Assembly: GCF_028640845.1 (NCBI RefSeq)
Contig: NC_080539.1
Span: 104,558,554-104,622,553 of the forward strand
DNA: 64,000 nt
From: Ahaetulla prasina
Taxonomy: Eukaryota; Chordata; Lepidosauria; Squamata; Colubridae
Reading direction: 5' to 3'
This document shows, in pieces, positions 34,781 through 48,335 of this stretch. Position 1 is the first letter of the stretch, and every line of letters begins with the position of its first letter. Both the position numbers and the translations under genes were made by a program. The notes beneath the pieces are model-generated. The model did no database searches, was not told where the DNA came from, and saw nothing but the letters and a program-made list of their open reading frames with translations.

Positions 34781-34885
34781 GGGGCCACCCTGGAAACATT
34801 GTGTTTGGCCACGCCTATCGCTGCCCCCGCAAGGTCAAACACAATCCTGATGCAGCCCTCAATGAAATCAAGTTTGACACCCCTA
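34781..34885 (+). mobile_element. hAT-like family C, 3' fragment
   Basis: GGGGCCACCCTGGAAACA through CAAGTTTGACACCCCT matches both ends of the element at 55378-55786, with most of the interior missing. Confidence 0.7.
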
Positions 34886-36402
34886 ATTTATATGTTTTGA
34901 AATTTTGTGTTCAACAAAATAGAAGCATTTATTTAATGCATCTACCATCACTTCTAACACTGGTAATACTCACAGAATATAGGTTTGGCTCCCTGGTCTT
35001 TGAAAAAGCAAGGAAAGAAATACCATGGAAACACATTGTACCCTTGGAAGGTGTGACATTCTATAATGTGACCCTGTCTCCCACAATGGTGACAAGTCAC
35101 TACGGTAATTTAAAGTGGCAAGTGTGCTGTAAATGTGTACCCCATAGCAATACATTTTATTTTATTGTTAATGAGGCTTCCTACACTCTGGAAGTGTGTG
35201 ATGCTCTCAATCCAGTCTCTTATACTGAGGAGATGCTATTACATTAGGTACATAAACAAATGTGATTTGCATCTTTCAAATCTTTCTAAATAAGAATCAA
35301 AATCCTCAACTATGTTAGAAATTTTTGTAACTTGTCCAAGAGCAGCCCTTGTGGCCAGTAATCCTTGTTGCGCAGAAAAAATGCTTCACATAAAATGTCC
35401 TGCAACTTCCCACTTGCATAGAAATGCAAGTTAATAGACAAAAATCTCTCTTGTGGACAATACAATAATTTTAGGATCTTCTTAACCCTAAGATTGTGCT
35501 CTGTGTTCATATGGGTATGCTTTTAAAACAGTTGATGAGAGTAATTTTGTTCTGAAATGAGATATAGTTTAATTAAAATGAATTCTGCTAGCAGACTTCT
35601 GATTAATTCCACTTCCAGATGTAAAATGGCCACAAGGTCATCTTACACACCCAATGATGTCTAGAAATAAACAAAGTGCTGTCCTTTACAAAAATGGCTG
35701 CACAAGCCACAGTTAGGAGAACTTGGATTTTGCATTTTTGAATCTTACTCCTCTTCTGAGTCATATCTGGACAGTGAACTGAGAGAAAAAAAACAGGTTT
35801 GGTAATGTTAGTGTTAAACAGCTATGAGAAGACAAATATTCTTCCCCTTGCTCCAGTTGTTATGAATCAACCAGTTCTGACTCGTGAAGTCTTAATCTAT
35901 TGACAGTATCCTAGCAAGATCAACCCAGTGAGGTTTTCTAATTCCTGTAGCAGAGTTTCATAGCTTTCTTCTGAGTGCTTGATATGCTCATCATGATAAA
36001 AATGATGCATGGTGCACGGTACACTATTTTTTCCACTGAAATGCAAATAGAAAGCTTCAGGGTTTTATATCTCTAGGTAGGTAATTTTGCTTTGAATTTA
36101 AGGCAAAATCCTGAAAGATCACCAACTGGGAAAATATTCAGAAATATTAAATCCAGGAAATATGATGTTGAATTATTTGTTAAAGGTTTGCGGAATATAT
36201 TTCTTGTTACCGGAATGGTCAAGCAAAAATGCATCAAACAAAGACTACATAAAGACTACATAATAGATAATGTTTGGAGTGGTAATCATGTCTAAAATCA
36301 TAATAAAACAGAAGAGAAAATAACAGAGCAGAGCAGAGCAAAACAAAATGTGGAAGAGGATCACACATATATCTGGATATTTTATTGGCCCAGGCTGGAC
36401 AG
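34886..36402. other. Intergenic DNA, nothing recognised
   Basis: Contains an open frame (part of 34762-35247) of unknown family whose first third lies in the hAT fragment. Probably chance. Confidence 0.45.
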
Positions 36403-36404
36403 TA

Positions 36405-36753
36405 CAGGTAGTCCTCAACTTACAACCACAATTCAGCTTACCGAAATTTTATGACCTTCCTTGCCACAATTGTTAAGTGAATCGCTGCAGTTTTTAAGTT
36501 AGTAACCCAGTTGTTAAATAAATCTGGCTTCTCCGTTGATTTTGCTTGTCAGAAGGTTGCAAAAGGTGATCATCTGGGACACTGCAACAGTCATAAATAT
36601 GAACCAGCTGCCAAGTATCTGAAATTTGATCATATGATTATGGGGATGTTGCAATGGTCATAAAAGTGAAAAATGGTCATAAGTCACTTTTTTCAGTGAT
36701 GTTCTAACTTCAACCAGTCACTTAACAAATGGTTATAAATTGAAGACTACATG
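36405..36753 (+). mobile_element. TA-flanked MITE family T, best-preserved copy
   Basis: A 349-bp element beginning CAGGTAGTCCTCAACTTACA and ending AAATTGAAGACTACATG, the rough reverse complement. TA flanks both sides (36403-36404 and 36754-36755). The TA target and CAGG ends suggest a Tc1/mariner (pogo/Tigger-like) origin. No transposase. Confidence 0.88.
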
Positions 36754-36755
36754 TA

Positions 36756-38650
36756 ATTCCTATTGCTGAAAAAAACAAACTGCTCTTCTATTTAAAATAA
36801 AGCATATATTTTCAGGAGTAGAAACTGCTATATCTAACATGCAAAATTCTGGCTGGGGGATCTTTCATGCATATTTGTTTCTCTTGGGGTAATAACCATT
36901 CTGCTTTGAACTATTCATATTCAAGAGGACTAGGTTGCTTTTTCCAATTTTTAGTAGTACTCTTGTACTATTTACAAGATAGTACTGTTGTACAATAGCA
37001 GGTTTCAGGTGCACTTTATAAATTCTATAAGGGGCAGCAAGGATCCAATCAAGAAGAAAGCAGCCAAGTAGTGTAATAAATAAAATAATGTCACAAGAAA
37101 AAAAATGTATCTTGTTACAAACTACAATACAGATTAATATCAATCGGCTTTGAAATTTTTCAAATGGTTTCACAGAAATTTGACTTTGGTTTCATTAGTT
37201 AGTAATGAATAATCACTGTACTTTGTATCTTAAAACCTAAAGAGAATGGTGTATTGTTTGGCTGTAGACAACTGCTCAACAGAACTGATGTCTTTTTAAA
37301 TGCAAAGCTACATAGTGAAATCTCTTAGAATAAGAATGAATATGGAAACATGCCAACTATACACAAAGACACGTATTAAAAAATCTCTTTTAGCATTATC
37401 ACATCACACAAGGTCTGCCAGCTATTTCCAAGTTAATCTTACTGCTGAGCTGTTCCCTGCCCACAATCCCATATCAGAGAACCAAGATTTTGTTCACCAA
37501 CTAGAACAATTTTGCTGTCAAAATATAAGCAATCTGATCCTTGGCAGCCAACGTAACAGGTGTATTCCCAATTCCAAAGAGCAATCTCTGGAATCAGGAA
37601 AAATTATACCGGTTTGCAATCATTTTCAGCTTTTTAGACCCTGCAGAATTTCAATCCTGAGCTCAAAGGAAAGGCAAAATGAGTGCAATTCATGACAGCT
37701 TATTTGTTATTTATGTTTATCCTGTATTTATTAGTTTTATAAATAACTCAAGATGGCAAACATATCTAATACGCCTTTCTCCTTTTTTTCTCTTTCAACA
37801 ACAGCCCTGTGAGGTGGGATAAGCTGAGAGAAAGTGACAGTTGTCTCCAAATTTGTGAATGACTCTTTTGAAATGCTTCATATGGATACTAAATTAGGGT
37901 TATCAGAACAGGGCAGCAAAGAAACAAAGGCAACTAAAATATGTACTGTACTGTAATATTTGTACAGCTCTTTGCAGTCTGAATCTGATGTGACCCTAGA
38001 AGGAAACAGCTGAAGACCAGACAGACTAAGTGACTTCCACATGTTACAAAACAAATGGCCAGAAGTCCCTTACTGTGTAAGGAACAGTGAATGAGGTGAC
38101 GTTTTAAACCCTGGGCCTAATTTAAAAAGCAGGTTAATTGCTTGCTTCTTTAGTAGTTTGTCTTTGTTGTTAAATCTTTTTGTATTTAGAGTAAAGGTAA
38201 CTTCTTTAGCCAAGTGCTGTCCTGGAGTCATTGCTGCTTGTTCCTGAGTGTGCGGATTTCTAAAAAAGGTCTATTGCAGAACTCTGGGTGAAACTCTGCC
38301 ATGTATTAGCCCTAATTAGGTAACAGGACAGACAAGACAGAACCATGTAAGATTCCTCAGTACAATTCCTAGAAAACTAAGCCAAATACCTACAGTGCTA
38401 TCTTTAGTGTTTCTAGAAGGAGAGCCATAGAGCCAACCACAAAGTTGTGACTTCAGCCTGAAAGTTCTTTGCAAGTTACTGTGGTCAACGACATCAGAAG
38501 CCAGGGAAGGTAATGCTCTCTCATGTCTTGTCCAGCATCGATCATCCTTTCAGACAATCAAGGTTGCCTCTATGCCGAATCCAGATCGTAGCATTTGCTG
38601 GAAAGGATATATAATTGGTTTCATTAAAAGCACTACCTCCTTATTTGCCA
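36756..38650. other. Intergenic DNA, nothing recognised
   Basis: AT-rich. The 131-codon frame at 37300-37695 has no family resemblance. Confidence 0.45.
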
Positions 38651-38658
38651 ACAGAGCC

Positions 38659-38898
38659 CGGGGTGAAATCCAGCAGGTTCTGACAGGTTCTGGAGAACTG
38701 GTAGCAGAAATTTTGAGCAGTTCGGAGAACTGGCAAATACCACCTCTGGCTGGCCCCAGAGTGGGGTGGGAATGGACTGGAGATTTTGCAATATCTTTCC
38801 CCCAGGAGTGGGGAGGGAATTGGGATTTTGCAGTATCCTTTCCCTGCGACACTCACCAAGCCACACCCACAGGTAGTAAAAAAATTGGGAATTCACTG
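38659..38898 (-). mobile_element. hAT-like MITE family A, copy 2 (two internal repeats)
   Basis: A 240-bp element flanked by the exact duplication ACAGAGCC at 38651-38658 and 38899-38906. It is in reverse orientation to the copy at 8311 and has two copies of the GATTTTGCARTATC unit. Confidence 0.92.
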
Positions 38899-39029
38899 AC
38901 AGAGCCTAATGTAGAATATATTAAAATGTTCAGGACTGAAAGGTTTTCTTAGAGAAGGCCACATCACCAATTTCCTTTAAGACATTAGAAGACTCTGTAA
39001 TCAATATTGACAAGACTGACGCTTTAGGG

Positions 39030-39152
39030 CATGGGTGTCAAACTCGCACCATCACATGATGTATCGCAATGTTTTTTCCCTTCATGGAGCTGGGATGGGC
39101 GTGGCCTGCATGTGACGCATACAGCCGATGGGCTGCCAATCTGACACCCCTG
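39030..39152. mobile_element. hAT-like family C, short copy
   Basis: Ends CATGGGTGTCAAACTCG and CAATCTGACACCCCTG match the ends of the element at 55378-55786. I see no convincing target-site duplication. Confidence 0.65.
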
Positions 39153-41959
39153 TAAGGTGCTTCTGTAAGACAGGCTAGGAAGGAGCCAACATACAGAGAG
39201 TGGCGCTAAGAGATCTAAGAACCTGATCCACTTTCTCAGGAAACAAACTACAAAACAAACTCAGACTATATTATTAGGCTATGTGGTGGACTCTCTATGT
39301 TTTTTTTCAAAGTAACAACAAACCCGGCATAAATATAAGCAATTTGGCCTGTGAAGAACTATCTGTATATATATTTGTCAGATGGGGCCGTCTGGCTTAC
39401 AGGTGAAGAGAGTTCCCTTGGGTGATTCTCTGCAGATGCAAAGGGAAATGAGATCTCTTTTCTCACTACTGCTGCATAGATCTCATGTTAATGCCTAATT
39501 ACTCATTCTTGGACCACTGCCACATTTGTTTCGCCCTTAATACTTAATTACTGAAAAGTATTAGTTTTTCAAAACTACTCTTGGTATATTACATGCAACA
39601 GGAGAGAGGCAGTTAAGAAGCACAATATCAACTTCTAGAAGATCTTGGTATATATTACTGGAAATCTACCTGGAATAAAGGAAGAATGGCGTCAAGGCCT
39701 GTGATAGCTCCTAGCGGCCCAGGATCCTTGGGTAGCTAAAGGAGGTGAAAAGAGGAACATTTAAAAAAGAAAGGATCTCCCCTCCCCTCTTTCCGTAATG
39801 TCACCCTTTATCCATACTATTGAAATAGGAGCACTAATGCCCCTGGAAAAAAATTAAAAAATTTTTAATTTAAAAAAATTAAAAAGAGAAGTTAATCCCA
39901 GGTCTCCTTAATTAGCTACAGGCATTAACATTCTAGCCTGCTAAATTTCCTATTTAGCCATTTTTTTAAACCCCTTTCTGTTTAATCATGCCCAGTTCTC
40001 AGAGACTGCCAGGACGAGTCCCTGTAGTTTTTTTTGGCAGAGAACTTCAGCAGTGGTTTACCATGGCTTCTTTCCTAGGACTATAGGAGCAAAGGCCATG
40101 TGTATTGAGAACCACTTTTCTTCTTTCTTACTTTCTCTGGAGCTGGTGATCATCCGGTTAAAGCTGGGCTAATTCTTGGAAATAGCCCTGAGAATTTCAA
40201 GGAAGTGCTTTGATAGGAATGACCGTTTCTTGGGTGAATGGAAGAACAATCCAAAAAGTAACTATCATCTGTTCTTAATGTTACATAATTGAGATGTGAT
40301 TTCAAACTTTTTAAATATCAATACAATACAATACGTGGTCTGCTCCAAGTAGCCATTGTGTTGCTTTCAGGAGGCTGTTCATCACTTTATGTCTCTGCAA
40401 TTGCTTGAGGAAACAGAAGGTTTCTCAAGTGTTGGAAATCATATCTTACCGTACAGCCACTGAAATTCAGGTCTACAAAGGACTGTCCATTTTTTGCTGC
40501 TATTCTTTTGGAATTTTCCCATTAAAAGCCTTTCTTTCTTTCTCCACTCATTCATTAGGAGTATGTATTATTGACAAGTACAAGCCAGAGTAACAGCTAT
40601 TTTATTTTCAGCATCAGTCTCCCATTTGCTCGAGATTTACACATGCACACCTGCCTTCCAGCTCCTACTAAAAAGAAATTTTCTAATCCCACCCCACCCG
40701 CACTTTTTGGCACCCAGTGTTGGCAAACCTTTTAGATTCTCAGGAGTCTTTATTCTATGCCATCTGCTTTTTCCATCTTCTCTATACTTCCCAGTACCCT
40801 GAGGGCCATCCTATGTTTTATTTACAATTTCCTTTTGGTGTTTAAAGGATTATGTGATCCTATTCTATTCTCAGACAGCAATATTTTATTGAGAAATATA
40901 AAATGTTTTCATTTTTTTTCTTTTTGGAAGAAGCTAACTGTGAGTTACCATACTGGTACTATTAATTTGTTTCTTTCATTGTTTTTTCTATCTGTGCATT
41001 AATATCCTCAAAGCTTCCTGCAGCAATCCTATATAAATAATGGTCAAAATAGCATTAAAAACCTTGCTTGGAGAAAGGATCCTCAACTAGAGTTGGCTCC
41101 AATTAAACTATGATGTGTAGCTACAGTTTTCTTCCTGGCTGATGAACTTAATAAGTAGAACTGTTGTCTCATGGCTGGTGCAATCCCAGACAGAAGTTTT
41201 GTATTATTTGGTACGTAATATGTCCTATGTAAATCTATTCTAGAGATCCTATTGCAATGTGTATAACACACAGTGAAGGGTGAGAATCTGTGCCACTGAT
41301 TCACAAATGAGTAGGCACAATTGGGTAAAATTTCTACCAGTTTCAGAACCAGGAATGTAATGTATACATTTTTAAAGGATCAGGGTAACAGAATCTGGAC
41401 CATCAGAAAATATTCTAAGCCATTATTTTTGTCAAAACATTCACAGGGAAAGGAACTTTTTGAACTGATTGTGCATTGCTCAACACCTTCTCTCAACAAC
41501 AGATGTCATGCTAGTATGTGGCTGCATAATGTTAGAAGTTATTTTTGTTAAATATCACACAGTCAACACACTAGCTATGTCAAGGAGCATCAACAAGAGA
41601 AAGTGATATCTCATTCTTCTGATACTGAAAAAAGTAAAACCTGTAAGGCACTCTTTAATCCATGCAAGGAAGGAGGTGATGGATCACAATGTAAGAATGT
41701 TTTATTTGAGTTTAATAATCTACACTCACAATAAAACTTCTAAAAAGTTACAGCCATCTACTGATAAAAGGTTTATTAAAATTTGAGGGGAAAAAGAGAG
41801 TGATAAGACAGTTCTGGCATCAGAATTTCATGTGGATTTGTATATTAATAGCTTGTGCTTAGTTCTGCTCTGAATTTCTTTTTCTATATTTATAACAGGA
41901 ATGGCAAACCTTGGGTTCCCCTCTACCTTCTTGTGTTCCATGACAGTTGAGATGAACTA
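39153..41959. other. Intergenic DNA, nothing recognised
   Basis: AT-rich apparently unique sequence. Short AT palindrome near 39847-39880. No exon seen. Confidence 0.5.
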
Positions 41960-42333
41960 CAGACAATCCTTATGACCACAATTGAGCCCAAAATTTATGT
42001 TGTTAAGCGAGACAGTTACTAAATCAATTTTGCCTTTTTTATGACTTTCTTTTGCCACAGTTGTTAAAGGAATTACTGTAGTTGTTAAGTTAATAACGTG
42101 GTTGTTAAGTGAACCTGGCTTCCCCATTGAGTTTGTTTGTCAGGTCACAAAAGGTGATCACATGACCTTCTGTGTCATAAATATGAATCAGTTGCCAAGT
42201 GTCTGAATTTTGATCACGTGACCATGGAAATGCTGCAATGGATGTGTGAAAAAACGGTCATAAGTCACTTTTTTCAGTGTCGTTGTAACTTTGAATGATC
42301 ACTAAATGAACTGTTGTAAATCGAGGATTACTG
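41960..42333 (+). repeat. TA-flanked MITE family T
   Basis: Begins after TA with CAGACAATCCTTATGACCAC and ends GTAAATCGAGGATTACTG. It contains TTGATCACGTGACCATGG and AAAAACGGTCATAAGTCACT. The right TA is not preserved. Confidence 0.85.
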
Positions 42334-42950
42334 GCAATCAGTCTGGGGCATAGAATAAGGAAGATGCTACCTCTATGCCTAGACTGAAGTAAAATACCTG
42401 TTAGTCTTCCAGTCTGCACATTATGACAGATGAAGGTTCAAATTAGTTGGATCTCTGTCCTTATTCAAATGTTTTTTTTATCATTCTGGGTTTTACATGT
42501 CTTACTTATTAATTTGCTTGAGTTGTTTCTTATCAAAGATAGGACTCCCCTCTTCTCAATTTTTAAATGGGTAATTTGAGAATTAGAGTTATATGGAATT
42601 ATACAAATAATACACACTTTTGTTAACTTTAGAATTAAAATTTAATGTGATTTTATATCTGTATCAAAGGCAGTTGGAAGTCATTCTTTTTCTATTTTCT
42701 TTACTTTTTCTTTTCTTTTTTTTTCTTTTGGTACTTTTATATTGTTTTCTTCCTGACTTTTCATTTTTCTGTTTTTTTTCTAGCTCATTTATCTTTTTTT
42801 TTTTTTTAAATTCAGAAAGCACACATGCACAAACAAAATTTTAAGAAATAACTATTAGCGAATGCTGATCTTCAAGCTTCATAAAAACAGCAGCAACAAA
42901 GAGCTCTGTTGCCATTTAATAACATATTTATTAAAGGATACATTTATATA
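42334..42950. other. Intergenic DNA, nothing recognised
   Basis: T-rich and low complexity near 42690-42810; otherwise nothing. Confidence 0.5.
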
Positions 42951-42958
42951 GATCACAG

Positions 42959-43193
42959 TAGTGGTGAAATCCAAATTTTTTTACTATCAGTTCTCCAGGC
43001 GTGGCTTGGTGGGCATGGTGTGGCTTGGTGGGAGTGGCTTGGTGGGCGTGGCAGGAGAAGGATATTGCAAAACCTCCATTCCCACCCCCTTCTGGGGCCA
43101 GCCAGAGGTGGTATTTGCCAGTTCTCTGAATTGCTCAAAATTTCCGCTACCGGTTCTCCAGAACCTGTCAGAATCTGCTGGATTTCACCCCTG
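42959..43193 (+). mobile_element. hAT-like MITE family A, copy 3 (one internal repeat)
   Basis: A 235-bp element flanked by the exact duplication GATCACAG at 42951-42958 and 43194-43201. Ends are AGTGGTGAAATCC and GGATTTCACCCCTG. One AAGGATATTGCAAAACC unit, but an expanded run of CTTGGTGGG motifs. Confidence 0.93.
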
Positions 43194-43201
43194 GATCACA
43201 G

Positions 43202-46200
43202 TCTACTTCATGAGACCTGCGCAATCAAGTGGACTGTGATCTATGAACTTTTAGTTTTATGCATTAGCTTTCAAAATGCCACAGGTTTCTGTGGCTTTGC
43301 TGCAGAAGAAACACTGCTGTCCAGCTGAAAGCAAACATACCAAACAGAATTTTATTCCCAATCTGAATCTCTGAAGGTTATTTAAAAATGGGACTTTTTT
43401 AAGTTTAAAAGATCTTAGAAAGAAAATACTACCATATGGCTGTGATGACAATTGTTTTCAGCATCTTATAATCAGATGAGGTGCCGCTGAGTCTACAATT
43501 TTTAGATTAATATTCTCTTACTTCTTCTGAAGTTTAGGGCCAGGCACAGTAAAGTTTGGTAAACAATGCTTTGGTACTAAATAAGACCCACTAGAATCGA
43601 TAAATACTTGGTTATGTCATATTTACTTTTAAATTAACTATACTGTACTATTAGGTAGAAATTGAAATCTCAGTCCTCATCAAATAAAGACATTAAAGTT
43701 AGTCATTCACAATGTTCTTCCTCAGTTGCTCATTAAGTGCTATTTGATCTGTGGGGCCTGTCCTCTGGCATTCATATTGTCAATAATTTTCTATTGTCTA
43801 TCCAGTGGTTTCTTGGTAAAAATATAACAATGATTTACAGTTTTCTTCACCTATGTAACATGAAATGATACTTTTGTCTTCATCATTGAAGTGATTGTCT
43901 GTCCTGAAATTGTTCAGGATTTTCCTATATTGCTGCCCCTTGATACAGGCTTGCTTTAGCTAGGCAGCTGGGATGACCTTCATGCCTGGGTGACTTGTGG
44001 GAGCATTTATTTTTAACACACCTCTGCCTTCTGAAAAAGCAACTTTGGGACGTGCACTCAGAGGTTCTTTGTTCATCCCTCCCAGCAACCTACCCACGTT
44101 CTTTTACAGGTGTTACTCATCAGTTATCATGCTGGTTAGTCAGTAAATTACATAAGTTAAGTGCGCCTGGTACTGAAAAGCATTTTTCTTCTGTTATGCC
44201 TTAGTTGATTGGATTCTCACATCATACTAAACTGTAATGTGGTATGATTTTGACTTGGGAAATTCGTGAATCCAATTGCAATGCATTCACAAAATCATGG
44301 TTAAAACACAGCCCACATAATACTGTATGTAACACGGGCAATTTGTATCAAATATGGATGTGTACATGTGTTTGAATTTACTTTCTCAATTCTTAACAAT
44401 CATTATAATACCCCCCTTAAATACTTTTCTTTTCCTGAACAAAATTCAAAAAATACTGTAACCTTTCATTAGGAAGAAAATGCTCCAATTTCTTAATTAT
44501 TTTTGCCAGGATTTATGATTCAGGTCCTTTATGTACATACTTTCTCCACAGATCCCTTTAAAAAGAGTTCATTACTTTTGTGCTCCAGGTTTTTATCTAT
44601 TACATTCCAATAAGCACGCTGCTGAGTGAAAATGTGTGCAGGGGAAGGGAACTCCTGTTGCAATAATAATATTATAAGGGTGTTGGGTGTGGTAACTATT
44701 AAAGTATATCACAAAAATGTCACATTTGAGAGGTAGACAATAAATCAAAGACTGAAGCCAGGAGGTAAAAATCAGAAAGTGATGGAAGTAATTTTCAATG
44801 TTTGTCTAAACACCCAAATAGTCCAATCATGTTAAGACCTGAACTAGTGGGAAATTACAGTTTTGTGCCATCATAAGTGTGAGTATTCTTTCAGACACAC
44901 GCACATACATAAATACACACATACACACACGTATGCCATAGTTACAGAGTAACAGAAAAGAGAGTGGTTTTTAAAAATAAATTAAAGTGTTCCAAAAAGT
45001 TAAAGCAAGTCTTAGAACAGGAAGCATATACTATGCCAATTTAGGACTAATATTTACCCTTTACATCTGGTTCTCCTTTCTTTGCCTCAGAAGTGGAAAA
45101 TTGTTCCCCTTTTCCCCTTTCAAAGAAAACATGGAATTATGAAGATAAGCCTATTATTTTCCTTATTGCCTTCTAAAGCTATCTGATTCCACAAAATACC
45201 CTGATATTAATGGAGTCAAACTGATTTGGTTAATGCTCATCAAAAAGTAAAGCTGAGGTGAAAAGTAAAGCTGATCAAAAAGTAAAGCTCAGAGTTTGTC
45301 ATGTTTTCTCTAGGATAGCCTCTTTTTTGTTCTCAAAGTGCAAGTGATTTCAAGGCTTTGTATATTATGGAGTGATCTTTCTGAACCTCTACCTTCTGAT
45401 TTTTGTAGTCCCTTTATGGCACAGTTTGCTTTGCATATTTACAGGATTTTGTTCTTTGGTACATTGAAGGCACTCTACCTCAGGTTGTTCTAGTTGGCAA
45501 AACCACATTCAAATTGTATGGATCAAATTCTGTAACCTTAAATAGTTAGTTCAGATTCTAACCCTCTTCCTCTAAGAATGTCCTCTATCATCTGTTAGAC
45601 CTTTCACATCTATCTATAGATTGTTTCCTTGTCTATCACCAAGCTGTTATCATTTGTCTTGAGGAAACACATGGCAGTTGATTTCCTTCTAGGGTGACTG
45701 AAGATAAAGTGCTATGTTATTAAAATATCTGAATTTGTGCTAAAGTGCACTCATAGGATATATTTTGTTAGAAAGCTTAAAAATTGATATGTTAGGTTTT
45801 TCTATCTTTTAAGTAGTAATTTTAAGTACTCTGTTATTCCTACATTCTTGGATTGATGGCCAAGGTGACACAAGTTCAGTGTGCCATCATTCTCTACTTT
45901 TCATGGACATTGATGAACAACTCTTGGGCCCTCAAGCAGCAGTAAGCATAGAAATGTAATTAAAAAAACCCCAAATAAATGCCTAACAATCCTTTTTTTC
46001 ACATATTCAAAACAGCAAGCACTGCACTTTCCTCAGTGGTGTAAGCTTAGCTAAAAATATTGGCAAGTCATAGCAGATTGATGTTTCTTGATATTCATCT
46101 TTAAGCCCGGTTCTTTACTCCTAAATTTTTGCACCTGCATGTAGCCTAAAACCTATTTCCATAAGATTAGCTTCACATTTGTCTTCTGCTCTATGTTCAG

Positions 46201-46396
46201 TTACTTTTGGGGTCCTCTGAACTCATTATGTCCACCTAAGGTACTCATTCAATTGTTTCTTTGAATTCTCTTTTGGCATAATTACCCTCATCTAGTCCAT
46301 GGATAACTTTTGAAGCTTTGGAATTTGAATCAGGATCTCTCCTCACCCGATGATATAATGGCATAGGATGTATCAAAAACTTCATAGTACAAGCTA
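43202..46396. other. Intergenic DNA, nothing recognised
   Basis: A CA-rich simple repeat at about 44897-44932. Otherwise AT-rich without recognisable features. Confidence 0.5.
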
Positions 46397-46660
46397 TGCC
46401 GCGGTGTGACTCAGGCTGTAAGAAGCCTGTTATTAAACACAGCTGCTTGCAATTACTGCGGGCTCAAGTCCCACAAGGCCCAAGGTTGACTCAGCCTTCC
46501 ATCCTTTATAAGGTAGGTAAAATGAGGACCCAGATTGTTGGGGGGGGCAATAAGCTGACTTTGTATATAAATATACAAATAGGATGAGACTATTGCCTTA
46601 CACAATGTAAGCCGCCCTGAGTCTTCGGAGAAGGGCGGGATATAAATGTAAATAAAAAAA
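46397..46660 (+). mobile_element. tRNA-derived SINE with LINE-like 3' hairpin tail
   Basis: The tRNA-like head includes a B-box-like GGGCTCAAGTCCC. The body matches the SINE at 703-979. The tail is CCGCCCTGAGTCTTCGGAGA then AGGGCGGGATATAAATG and an A-rich end. Orientation is opposite to the intron 4 copy. Confidence 0.85.
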
Positions 46661-47129
46661 AACACAAGCAAATGGGCTCTAAAAATGAGCCCCAAATCAA
46701 ATATACATATATATTTTTTAGGCTGGTGCTGTTTGGTAGTTTAAAAGTTAATCAACATGCCTTGTATTAAAAAGTATTGTTTCAAGGTGAACTTAGTGTT
46801 GAACCACCTTGTGGGACTTCAAAATGCTTCGTTTTAATTAGATTGGGCCTCTTGCATTTACAAGCTACAACTTTATAGTTATTTCATGAAAAAGTTACTT
46901 TCCTTTTCTCTCCTTTCATCTCCTTACTTCTGATGGAACAAATGTCATAATCTCATTGCCATTCACCAACTCCCACAGCTTTCAAAACTTTATCTCTGCA
47001 AGTGGATTCCATTATAGATAAACTATATTTAAGCCTTCTTATTTCCTGTTGTCTAGTATAGGCTTTAGTTAAAAAAATTAGTACACTTGAACAAACTTGT
47101 GCTTATCTGAGCACTATTCTTATCATTCT
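46661..47129. other. Intergenic DNA, nothing recognised
   Basis: AT-rich. Contains CTTATCTGAG (GATA-type motif) at 47102-47111. Confidence 0.45.
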
Positions 47130-47275
47130 GTGGTAGCAATTTTTCATGCAGGAAGTCCTAGGTTGAATCCCTGGAACTGACAATCCAAGAGATCCCAGCT
47201 GTGGATCAGATGTTAAGTGGAGAGATGCTATCTATTTGAATGGGCAGCACTGGGCTAGATGCATACAAGACCCTG
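47130..47275 (+). mobile_element. Old tRNA-derived SINE-like fragment
   Basis: TAGGTTGAATCCCTGGAAC resembles a tRNA B box, followed by GAATGGGCAGCACTGGGCTA, a phrase typical of reptile SINEs as I remember them. Diverged; family uncertain. Confidence 0.45.
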
Positions 47276-47328
47276 TCCATTCATTCATCCATCCGTCCGT
47301 CCACCCACCCACCTACCCACCCACTCGG
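47276..47328. repeat. CATC/CACC simple repeat
   Basis: Tetranucleotide tract of CATT/CATC, CGTC and CACC units. Confidence 0.85.
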
Positions 47329-48045
47329 CATCTAATTTATCTATTTCAGACTTAAGTAATGTGCCCTTCTTCTCATTCCCTACCAGATACTATTATAACA
47401 TAATACCTCATGGCAGGTTTTGTAACAAGTTGTTTAAAAAAACAGAAACATTCTCCTTTGGGTTTACATAAAAATGTCTGTTTTCTGAAAAGCTTGTAGT
47501 TAATTAGCTTGTGTTATTCAGATTATAGTCACAATAAATTTTACTGACATATATTTGGACTGCAATCAGTCAATGTTATCCAAGGCCTGTGAAAAGATGT
47601 TTTCATTGATATCTGTTCTTTCCATCGTGCTCTGTTAGTTCTACAAACAGGTTTGTTCTGTGCTTTTCTTTCTTTCCTCATAGTTTTGTGCTGTCTGTGA
47701 TTACATGGCAAGCAAAATGGTCTTACTCTTGCAAGCCATACCAGAGAGTTATAGAATATGCATCAGAATCTTCACTCACTCTTATTTGGGAAGGATTGCA
47801 GGAAGCTGCCTTTAGGAATGGATATGTTCATAGAGCACACATGATCCCTGAAGCCAAATGCCTATAAATCCTTATCTATTGGTAAAAACCTAGAATCAAA
47901 TATCTTTTACTTCACGATACCTGTCAAAAACACAGGATATACTTTTGTGGCCTTCTGGGTGACTCCACAGGGAAAGGAGGGGTAAGTCTGATGAGAATAT
48001 CATAGGGACAGTTTACACCTAAAAGAGCAAAGGATGACATTAGGG

Positions 48046-48327
48046 CAAGGGTGAAATCCAGCAGGTTCTGGAGAACCGGTAGCAGAAATTTGGAGCAATT
48101 CGGAGAACTGGTAGTGGAACCGGTAGTAGGCTGGCCCCAGAGTGGGGTAGGAATGGAGATTTTGCCATATCCTTCCCCTGGGAGTATGGAAGGAATGGGG
48201 ATTTTGCAGTATCCTTCCCCTGGAGTGAGGTGGGAATAAAGATTTTGCAGTATCCTTCTCCTGCCATGCCCACCAAGCCACTCCACGCCCATAACTGGTA
48301 GTAAAAAAAATTTGAATTTCACCACTG
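48046..48327 (-). mobile_element. hAT-like MITE family A, copy 4 (three internal repeats)
   Basis: A 282-bp element flanked by the exact duplication CATTAGGG at 48038-48045 and 48328-48335. Ends are CAAGGGTGAAATCCA and AATTTCACCACTG. Three GATTTTGC-RTATCCTTC units. It explains the Pro-rich ORFs on both strands. Confidence 0.93.
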
Positions 48328-48335
48328 CATTAGGG

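Noticed and set aside
34762..35247. 161-codon open frame
   Set aside because: It begins inside a hAT fragment, and the rest shows no recognisable motif. A chance frame is more likely than a gene.
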